Positions 54,850-64,000 of a stretch of DNA of 64,000 nt are shown one piece after another. Numbering within the stretch: the stretch's first letter is position 1; each line of letters opens with the position of its first letter. A program made the position numbers and the translations under genes. Origin of the DNA: Epiperipatus broadwayi (lineage: Eukaryota; Onychophora; Udeonychophora; Euonychophora; Peripatidae); contig JAQFVV010012397.1 of assembly GCA_028023455.1 (NCBI GenBank), forward strand, positions 3,279,501 to 3,343,500, read 5' to 3'. The notes beneath the pieces are model-generated. The model did no database searches. It was not told the DNA's origin and worked only from the letters and a program-made list of their open reading frames with translations.

Positions 54850-57395
54850 ATACGACATCAAAATCAAAATTTAGATTTTTTTTTTCAGTCGTTTAAATTC
54901 TACCATTTTCCGATTCCTGATAAATTAATTATATAATACAAATCATGACGTTGATTAATTTCAGAAAGAACGATGTGCACTAATAAAAATTTTCTCGAGA
55001 GTCTTTTTTTTTTTACTTATACTATTAAATTTGGCTAAATTTGTTTCAAGAGACAGACAGAATAACTAACAATAAACAATTTCTTTTTCTCTCTTTTCTT
55101 TCTTTCTTAAAAAAAAATTTCTTTAATTCTACACAAGGCTTCTCTATGATAAGAGAACTTGCAAGAGAGATAACCAATAAGAGAGACCAGCCAAAAGAGA
55201 TTCCTTTTTTTCAAACAAAAGAGTAAGCTCTTATAGTGTCTGGACTCCTTCATTCCCCTTTCCCCCAACAGTGACCTTCTGAATAACCCTTCCAATGTCT
55301 GGTCAGTGTTTTCCTGATTAATTGCCTATTGTTTCTTTTTCTTTCTTGTTATTTTAAACTTCTTCCCTCTTGAAAAACCACCTGCCAAATTCATAACTGC
55401 ATTCCAATGGATAATCACCAATTAATTTTAAACTTAAATTCCTGTCGTTATAGATATCACTTAAATCACTTTAGTAATTTACTTTGGTAATTCTATGCTC
55501 ATGGAAATCACACCAAAGAACAAATGACAGAAATCTCTCCCCTCAGAATAAATGAGAGAAAACTCTTCTTCCCCCCTTTTACTTTTTCTATAATAATAAA
55601 AAAATGTATAGCAGCCCAACTTCAAACCCAGAATCTTGACCGAAATTTTGGCTGCTATGAATAAACCATTAAAATGACTTAATTTCTTCTTTAAGGAGTT
55701 CCCCACGAGATGACATGGAATAATTATTATTCAATTGTGAACTTTATAATTAAAATCCACAACCAGATTAAATACACACACGCATGTCTCACATATACAA
55801 TTTTAATTAAACTGATTGTTTAATATTCTAATCCTTAATTTATTTATTTTTTACAATTTAATTTTATGAACTATTTAGTTTTAACCTGTCAGTATAAAAC
55901 TATGACTATCTATTTTCACTCTCTAAAGTAGTTTTACAAACCGCTCATCCCCCTCCTTTCTTTCCAATCTCCTACTATTAAATGATGTATAAATATTGCC
56001 TATCTAATAAATTATATCTTTAACATTAAATTGTCCCATAAGTTAACATTAAATAAAACAATCTTTTGGTTAGAAATCTTTTAATGACAAATGTTTAGAT
56101 TGCCTACCAAGTAAATCATATGCAATTCCTAAGAATATGGGTTCAAACCTAGCATTGGCTAGAAAGTTTGTCTATTGAAGAAAAAAAAATATAACCTATG
56201 AGGAAAATTATTATTAAACATCATCTTATATAGTTAATTCAAAAAATGGAGTCTTGGGCAAACCCAAGGGCTACAGTATATATAAAATTATTTCTCACAA
56301 TCATTATATATAATTATTGTAAAAAGTTATTTTTATTCTACACAACTATTATACATTTATTGTTGCACACACACACACACATATATATATATTCCTTGGT
56401 TAATCTTGAACACTGCATAAACCTTTATTTAAAGCAATAATGTCAATAATATTGTTTATTTATACCTTCATTACTTTACAATTCAACATGTTTATTGTGT
56501 GTTTCAACAGGATGACAATTTTAACTAGGTCTTATATTTGGAGTAAGACTTATATTCAAGCATCCTGAAAAATCATGCTAGGGCTTATTTTCTGGTGAAG
56601 TCTTATTTTCAGGGAAACACAATATATATATTTATTCTACATAATCAATTAAATATTAAATGTTATAATAAATGACTTACCTAATATTTGAAAATACACA
56701 TAATAAAAAAGCTGTCCACTTCCTAACTTATCTTTGTTTATAAAGAAAATTATCTTAAATGGTTAAAGAAATAGCTTTGGATATTAATTAATTAAATTTT
56801 TTATTGTAATATTGATTTTTATTTAACCAAAATAAAACATTAAAATGATGAATATGTAAATACAATTAATCACTTAACATGTATATATTTTGAATTAAAT
56901 ATTTTCAGGAATTGTTATTATAATAAGGCTTGTATTTGTATACAAGCCTTATCTGTCTTTGTTATAATACATGATTAATTGCACTCAAACTCCAAATAAA
57001 TGGCATTTAATAGATTACATAACAGTTAGAGGCAATCTACAAGAGAGGTTCATGTTATACAAATACATACAAATGGAAATTGTTGGATGAATCAGATTAA
57101 TATGCTCTAAGATTAAAATTATATTAAAAGTAGAAATAAAAAATAATAATCATTCTTTAGAAGTATTTATTTTTTATATTACATTTCAATAGTTATTAAA
57201 AATCTAAAATTATTTGGGACTTGTAAGATTGCCATGTTATTGAAGTATGGAATTCCTTTAAGGAGTATGTTATGAATACAACTAAATATATTCTTGATTT
57301 AACTAAAAAGGAGAAACATAACTTGTTTTTCTGACAATGACCTTATTTATTGGTGAGCTTCATAATAAATGTATATTGTTGATCATCTTTTAAAT
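54850..57395. other. Intergenic, no gene recognised
   Basis: Mixed AT-rich sequence with pyrimidine-rich patches at 55000-55360 and a CA/TA microsatellite at 56365-56392. Two overlapping open stretches (55041-55226 plus, 55107-55295 minus) and 55479-55706 minus are low-complexity and unsupported. A short inverted repeat (aaggcttgtatttgtatacaagcctt) lies at 56928-56953. Confidence 0.5.
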
Positions 57396-57399
57396 AATA

Positions 57400-58980
57400 A
57401 TATAAGAATTGAGATGATGACCTTTAAAAATAAATTGATTTTATCCAATTACTTTAGCATAATCAAAAAATTGGGAAACCTGCAGATTCTAATGAGGTAC
57501 ATGAAGAAGTTTTAAAATATGGTGCAATATGTTAGCTTCAAAAATACTGAAAAATTTTAAGAATATTTGGACTCATGAAGGTATTCTATTTGACCTTTAA
57601 AATGTTTCTACTGTTGCAGTTTTTAAAAATAAAGGGATAACATTGTAATAATTATTATCAGTTATCATTATTATCCATTACAGCAAAAGTACTTTCAGGT
57701 ATTTTACGGAATAGATTGATTTCAGTCATAGATGAATATTTACCAAAAGATGTATGTTAGAGAATCAAGAAGCATTAAAGACATGATTTTTGTCACTAGG
57801 CAAATGCAAGAATAGTGTTGGTGGAGAGGGGGTAAAATAATGATTTATAATTACTTTTATTGATTTGATTAAGGGATTTGACTCAATTAATCAGATTTAT
57901 GGCATTGTTTGAAATTAAGATCGTCTATCAATGACTTCTACATAATAAAATGAGAGGATCAAATATTACCAAATCTGGCTCAAGCTAAATAGTTACTATG
58001 GTGGAAAAATTTAAGGGCCAGTGATAAAAAAAAGTTTTTCAAAATTGAAATAGTAAAAACAAATCTTTGTTGATTGATGATCCAAGAAAGTCTAATTGAA
58101 TTATTATTAATTTTATCTGATTGACAAAAAAAGCTTGTAAAGTTAAAATTAATATATATATATTGTTTGTTTCCTTATAATTTATGAATACAGTATACTG
58201 TTTTTGAATATTCTAAATAAAAAATATTAAGATTAATTTTTTTGTTTTTTTATGGGGGTACCAAGATCCAAATCCAGTATTCAAAAAATCTTGAGCTAAC
58301 TCCGATTATTATTACATTTTAAAAATCTGACGCCCTTGCAATGAAAACTGGTGATCAACAAGAATGTGAATTTATTCTAATACTATTTGATTTTTGTGGA
58401 TTAATGGCCTTTGGGACTGCTTATAGGCAACTTAGTGAATTGAGAATCAAGATACAATACAGGTTTGATTGGGGAATTTTTAATTTGAATCAGTTATGGA
58501 CAAAAACAATAAGTTCGTCTTTTTGGATTTGCAGTATGCCGATTGTGATATTTTTGCCAGTTCAAAAAACAATTTACAGAAAGTAGCTAATATTTTGAAT
58601 GCAACATATATAAGACTTCGGTTTAATAATAAATGTTAAAAAAACTCAAGTTCTATATCAATCAGTGATGGAAGAAAAATTCTCAACAACTTTTAAATTG
58701 GATGCTCATCAATTTTGAAAATATAAGCCAATTTAAATACCTTAGTAATTTTATAAGAGGTGGATTTAAATATACTGGTGCAGCACAAACGCTACTGCTT
58801 TTAACAAATTAAAAAATGGATATTTCATCGCAGAGAATAAATTACTGCAAGTAAATTGTTTGTATATAAAATTGTTACTATACGTAATTTATGGGATGGA
58901 AGTGAGATTTAGATACTCTGTTGATGCATAAAAGCAAAATAATATTTTTTCATGTAAATAAAAAATGTAACATAAATTCA
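57400..58980 (+). mobile_element. LINE fragment, RT domain
   Basis: Plus-strand pieces in order: GKPADSNEVHEEVLKYGAIC near 57473 (pattern 'GKA.G.D.I..E..KYGG'), YQLSLLSITAKVLSGILRNR near 57660 ('YRGISLLSIAGKVLARILLNRL'), MIFVTRQMQE near 57790 and LQYADCDIFASSKNNLQKVA near 58520, where the catalytic YADD reads YADC. The order matches the LINE family at 25.4 and 35.3-45.6 kb. Stops and frameshifts in every block. Clade not assigned. Confidence 0.75.
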
Positions 58981-59128
58981 AAATTTAATAATATACTTTA
59001 ATAATTGGTACATTCGTCTCAATGTTGTTGAGAGAAGCTAATGCAAACACTATCAAACACGTCATTCAATTTTTTTTTTTATAGATACGAATCCAGCACT
59101 ATAAAGTACGGTAACAGATATCAGTAAC

Positions 59129-59181
59129 CCGGAAGTAAAACAAGCCGAAGAAATAAAAATAAAATATGGCTTCTGCTTATG
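59129..59181 (+). promoter_or_regulatory. ETS-type site and short candidate start
   Basis: CCGGAAGTA at 59129-59137 is a perfect ETS-family core, common in housekeeping promoters, in a slightly GC-richer patch. An ATG 29 bases downstream (59166) opens a short reading MASAY before a possible GT donor at 59182. No homologue is recognised and no downstream exon was identified; this could be the promoter of the gene starting at 59733. Confidence 0.25.
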
Positions 59182-59732
59182 GTTAAGATTGTATGTTAAA
59201 AAAGAAAAAAAAAAGAAATAATCTAAAGTAGCTATTATAATTATTTTTTAAAGTTTGTAGGTAATTTCATTACTTATTTATTTAATTGGTTTATAAATAT
59301 ATTTTTATTTATAAAATATTACAAAGATAAAGTAAACAGCTTATAAATTAAAGGTAAAAAAAAGTCATATTGGCATTTGTTTTCTCTATACTTTTATCAA
59401 ATTATTACAGACTGATAATAGTATAGATAGAATTTTTAATTTCAACAAAACTTTCTATCTCTAGTATATAATGATAATGTTTAAAAATATCACGTAACAT
59501 TTTTTTTTTTTTTTTGATAAAGGATAAATAATGTATATTCTGTTTACTCAGGCTTTCCATTACGTCGTTTTACTATGTATTTAAGTTTATGACGCATTTT
59601 AAGTAACATTCTATGTATTATTTTTAATTTCATTAATTAGTTAATAATATATATGTATACATTAATTTTATACATGCATTAGATATAAACCGAAGCTTGT
59701 TTACTTTAAATATCAATCAATTTTTATAAATC

Positions 59733-59790
59733 ATGGAGTATAAAGATTCTGGTGGCAGTTTTTCTTCGTATCACAATATGAAAACGCTTT
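59733..59790 (+). CDS. Candidate first coding exon, unknown gene
   Basis: An ATG at 59733 opens 19 codons (MEYKDSGGSFSSYHNMKTL) and one further base, followed by the consensus donor GTAAGTAAAA at 59791. Codon use is balanced compared with the surrounding AT-rich sequence, which makes it look like coding sequence. The product is not recognised from so short a piece. Two pyrimidine-rich acceptor-like sites further right (before 63666 and 63860) do not continue the phase without a stop, so the next exon probably lies outside the window. Confidence 0.35.
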
Positions 59791-60559
59791 GTAAGTAAAA
59801 TATTTTATAATATTTTAATTTATTGTATTTACATATTTTGTTATTTTTTTTTGACAATGACTATCAAAACCAGCAAATACACTGTTATTTACGATTTTAA
59901 TTTATTCCTGAGATGGGGGAGGGAGGAAATCAAGTTCAGTTTTAAGCTATTTAAATTATGAATAGTAACAAAAATAAAAACGAATAACTAATTAAAAATA
60001 TTAATTGAATTTTAAGTTTCAATGAAATAGGTTTTTTTTTTAAAAAAAATTAGTTCTGCTATGTATAGCCGAGCACGTCCAGTATTATTCTTAAGACAAA
60101 ATTTTGGGAGTATTACCAAATATTTTAAGTGAAAATGCAATTATTTATTAAGCCATAATATTTTGTGTTTTCCTGAAAAGATAGACAAAAATTGTATATA
60201 ATAATTTGGGTAGACTACGTTATCGTTAGAATTTCAGAACAAAAAAGGGAGAGTAAAAATCGGGTTTGGGGGGGACGTCTTAGCATGTCTATATTGAATC
60301 AGTTCTTCAACCATAGATAGATTCATGCCCTATATTGATCTACAGTCTGTGTATATGATTTTTTTTCATTAAAACATTACAATTTTTTAGCAATCATTCT
60401 ATTCTCAGCTCTGCACTTTTCAAAAGGGTATTTGAGATAATCTTTATAACAAATGCGATTTATCCCATTAAATCCATAATTCAAGTTCACCATATACTAA
60501 TTTTTTAGAAAGTCTCATCGACTTCCTTCACTTCATTGTCCTAATTATTTAAAGATGTA

Positions 60560-61790
60560 CTCTTATATAATAGTTTTACTAATATTTAACACTCTGAATA
60601 ACATACATACATATTAATTTTATGATTTTGCTATCATCTTTTCAGAGTATTATAAAACATTGTTAATGAAAATTTTCTTTGCCTTTATATTAGGTTATAG
60701 AAATTCATGTCACATTTCCATACAGTAAATTTAACAGAATAACAACTGTATAATGAATTAATCAAAGTAATTATAACACCGATGAAATATCCTATCTTTT
60801 AATTTATTAAATATTGATAGAACATTGAAATCTGTGTTTTATCCCAATATCCAAATCTGTCTTTATACCTAAAATGCTATCAAAATATTTAAAGTAATCG
60901 ATATTTTCAAACATGATCTATCCAAGCCAAAAGTTACCGCATATTTTCTTTAATTTCTGCTGATAAAGCATCCATGATTTTTTTTGATTATTAATCACTA
61001 AACCAAAGTCTTTATAAATTGCATTAAAAGTATTAAAATATTTTCTGTAGATTCTCCTTTGACTTGTCAAAAAAAAGCACAATCACCAGCATACTGACTA
61101 TACAATTCACGAAAACAAAACATCAAAAAAAATTATTAAGTCCTTCCATAGAGAAATATTAAGAAAAAGACAATACTTATTATATGAGCATTTTCCTATT
61201 TTGGTTTATTTTCCGGATAATAACAATACAATAAAGTTCTAATTTTTGTTTTTAATTGATTCAAATTAAAAAGTCCACTATCAAACCTACATCATATCTC
61301 AATGCTTATCTTCTGAAGCCATTTGTAAACTTTTTTGAATAATATTGTTATAAAAATGGAAAATGCACTTTGAGTTAATATACATTTCTGTTTGATATAA
61401 TTTTTCATTTTAAATGCTTCTGATCATCTATCTGTAGTAAGAATGCTTCTTAGATAATGGCTGTGTAATATGAATAATCTTTCATGGGCAATCAGCTAGT
61501 TTCAAACATTGCTGCAAATCTTTTCTATTAAATGAATCAAATGTTGACCAAATTTATAAAAACAATATATTATATTGACAATAATAATTATATCTGTAAT
61601 AGATATCAAGTCATTAATAATCATTCAATTATGATAAGCAATACATTCAATAAAATTCTTCATATTTCCTAATTGTTATTAGTACAATTTTTTTATATGC
61701 TTTTGAAACTACTCCAGTTATATCAGTAGGATCTACAGCCTTTCTGTTTAAGATTACATATAGTTTTTTAATTTCATCAAGGTGAGCATA
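60560..61790 (-). mobile_element. LINE fragment, RT domain (minus)
   Basis: Minus-strand translation gives YIVFINLVN near 61570, SMLVIVLFFDKSKENLQKIF near 61090 (the position of the 'YADD......S...LQ' block, catalytic residues lost), NAIYKDFGLVINNQKKSWML (pattern 'FGL.IN..KT.VM'), and YFKYFDSILGIKTDLDI near 60890. This is the same block order as the LINE at 57.4-59.0 kb. Heavily mutated. Confidence 0.55.
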
Positions 61791-61854
61791 AATGAGATGG
61801 TAATATTAAAAATAATTTGAATTTTTATATCATTATAGTTTTAGAAGGAATTTT

Positions 61855-62893
61855 ATTTAAGAAAACATATATTTACAGATATTTCAGTTTAAAGGGGGAA
61901 GAGGATAATATATATATCTACAGATATTTTAGTTTAAAAATGGTTATACAAAATTAATCAAAGAATACTACAATGAGTATTTTCAATAGCATTCCGTGAA
62001 TTATACTATTATTAAGAACATTTACAATAAAATAGACAACAGAAAATACATCTCTAGTCTAGAGATTAGATCATTGATGGTCAAGTGACTGCAAAAATAT
62101 CTGATGGGATAATTTTTTTATCACTTTGTTTTATAGGCTTTAATTTGTTTTTAAAAGTATTAAGATTTCTTGCATTACTATTGTAGAGATAAGTGCATCC
62201 TGTGTTCCATAATGTATATAATATAAATGTTTCATTTCTTATTTCTGTGAAGCAGGCCATTTGGATAGAAGACTATAATTGAACCTGCAGTGGCATTCTT
62301 TTTCTGATAAAATTTTGTTGTATAAGATCAAGTGTATTGTAGGCTACTACACTCAAAGAATACATCCTTTTGGTTCTCTTCTGATCTGAGTCAAACTCAC
62401 GTGTAATATCAATGTTAAGTATGTTTCTCATATATCTTATGAAATATAATGTTGGTAATGACCACATATTCATTTTGAGTAGAAAATCAAAAAATTGGGT
62501 CCCGAGTGTCCAATATTTAAATCTATGTATTAACTGCATAGCCTAGTATATGTGTTTGTACATAGAAGTATATATGTATTCCAGTACCACCATTTGTCTT
62601 GTGGGAAAGTTATGTTAGGGCTAGATATTGCTTTAATAGGTCATAAGATTGCATGCAAGTATTTTGTGTATGGAGGAGAGTTGTCTGTAGTTGTTATTTT
62701 AAGAGTGATATATTTTTGTCATGGATGATGTAAGATTAATAGGTTTTTGTATTGTAAATACATGAATAGAATGTAGTTCTAATCCATTTAGGTTACTATG
62801 ATACTGCATTTGCCTGAGTGTGATGGCTACTATTTTTCTTCCCCATAAAATTTTTTTAATAGGTTATCATAATATTCCTGTCTATTCAAAATA
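61855..62893 (-). mobile_element. L1/Tx1-like LINE fragment, copy 2
   Basis: Minus-strand relative of 39300-40910. Shared protein text includes LNGLELHSIHVFTIQKPINL near 62800 and, in and beyond frame 62273-62539, SDQKRTKRMYSLSVV, then LWNTGCTYLYNSNARNLNTF near 62170. The 3' end near 61880-61945 contains the same tandem motif (ttaaactgaaatatctgta) as the other copy. 5'-truncated and frameshifted. Confidence 0.75.
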
Positions 62894-63960
62894 TTAATAT
62901 TAACTTATAAAGGTATTATTGACTAATTTGATAGTATTATAATATTTTTTGAATATATAAAGTTGCATAGAAATAACAATGAAAGATATTTTAAAATAAG
63001 ATTATTTACACATAAAAGCATACAGTATATAATAATGTAATATATATAAAGTTGTATAAGAAATATTCTTATGTTAAATAGTTAATTTGTTTTGGTCTTT
63101 ATTGAATCTGAAACAATTTGGATTGCTATATCATAATTTTATTTTGTTTTATTCATGTTTTATTTTTTGTTATTTTTTACATCTATTATAAAACAGTAGA
63201 TAGTGCTCTGTACGTAATAACAGAGTTAGTAGTTAAAATAAATGTATTTAACATTTGATAAGGGCATAAAGTCATATGTGAAAAAGGCTTGTGTATAATT
63301 ATTAATATATATATTGTAGCCATTTGGCTATATTACTGCATTAAAAATAAATAGATAGTTGGCTGCATACTCCTTAAGTTTAATTTAGAATTATTTAATT
63401 AATGGGAAAATAATATTTGATTTTCCCATGCACATGTTTTTTTATTTTGTTATAATAATAATGGGTAGTTGTTTCAATTAAATATTTTACTTTTTTCCCC
63501 ACATGATAATGTGAAAATTCTAAATAATTTACTTTTAATATGAGAATTTTCAACATTAATTTTTTTTAATATAATGAATATTTTAATAAGAGTTATAAAT
63601 GATTGTAAAAGGTAGAGAAAATTATAAAATAATGTAAAGTTTTTTTTTTCTCTCTCTCTCTTCAGTAATTATTTACTAGTTTTAATTTTAACTTTGAAAA
63701 TGTATTAAGGGAAGTTTTTCTCTTAAGTAAATTACTTTGTCAATTTTAATTCTAACTTTAAGAGAGATAAATAAATAAAGTTTTAAAAGAAAAGCAAACA
63801 AAATATAAAAGTTGAATTTTGTTTTAAAATAGTGTTTTTTTTCTTTTCCTCTCTTCAGTCCAATAGGCGGTGATTATAAATCAATGTAATCAACTGATTA
63901 TCTTATTGTCATTTTTGCAAAAAAAAAAAAAATGGTAATACAGCATCGATTGATCCACAC
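62894..63960. other. Intergenic, nothing recognised
   Basis: AT-rich sequence with a (TC)n stretch at 63650-63665; no gene or element seen. Confidence 0.5.
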
Positions 63961-63964
63961 CATA

Positions 63965-63995
63965 AGATGGCGCTGTTGCTAGTGAAAAACGAATA
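63965..63995 (+). repeat. Merlin-like terminal repeat at window edge
   Basis: tggcgctgttgctagtgaaaaac closely matches tggcgctgtttctggttaaaaac in the left terminal repeat of the Merlin element (52033-52055). It may mark another Merlin or MITE copy running off the right edge. Confidence 0.4.
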
Positions 63996-64000
63996 GATAT

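Noticed and set aside
63650-63900. Splice-acceptor-like sites (tctctcttcag) as exon 2 of the gene starting at 59733
   Set aside because: Both continuations run into stop codons in the phase left by the 59790 donor.

Overview
The window is about 70% AT, has spliced protein-coding exons, and is dominated by decayed retroelements (Gypsy, several LINE types, Penelope-like) and DNA transposons (Merlin, hAT, MITEs). This is a nuclear contig from an AT-rich invertebrate animal. The well-preserved Gypsy element resembles those common in arthropods and other invertebrates, but I cannot fix the phylum from sequence alone.

Two host genes are clear. LTV1 (minus strand, 40S ribosome-assembly factor) is represented by its N-terminal third. 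Its start codon appears to be the last three bases of exon 1 (17579-17581), followed by a 7.5 kb intron, then exons at 9866-10048, 3723-3899 and 3560-3644; the rest of the gene lies beyond the left edge. LAMTOR5 (plus strand, Ragulator subunit, 18009-18284) is intronless and complete, and sits head-to-head with LTV1 across a 427-bp presumptive bidirectional promoter. A candidate first coding exon of a third, unidentified gene ends in a perfect splice donor at 59733-59790.

Layout: 1-2480 decayed minus-strand Gypsy without a polymerase core; 2500-17581 LTV1 introns, holding a TA-flanked MITE, two opposed Penelope-like fragments, a foldback element with hammerhead-like cores, a LINE fragment and a 5.3-kb decayed Gypsy; 17582-18284 promoter and LAMTOR5; 18960-21612 Penelope-like fragment, tRNA-derived SINE, a second hammerhead-like foldback, and a 226-bp almost perfect palindrome; 23275-26600 hAT remnant, solo LTR, LINE; 30058-34451 a structurally complete young Gypsy with 192-bp LTRs and a 5-bp target duplication; 34452-45620 a nested complex in which an 8.5-kb Gypsy splits a LINE and itself carries a second LINE and an inverted LTR-gag piece; 51393-54840 a 74-bp tandem repeat and a rearranged Merlin transposon; 57400-62893 three more LINE fragments. 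The remaining stretches are AT-rich and hold nothing I recognise.

The most interesting points are the LTV1/LAMTOR5 head-to-head pair (in yeast the LTV1 product has been described together with the EGO/Ragulator-type complex), the two inverted-repeat elements with hammerhead-ribozyme-like cores, the long palindrome with flanking 15-bp direct repeats, and the nested/inverted Gypsy structure at 35.8-44.4 kb.
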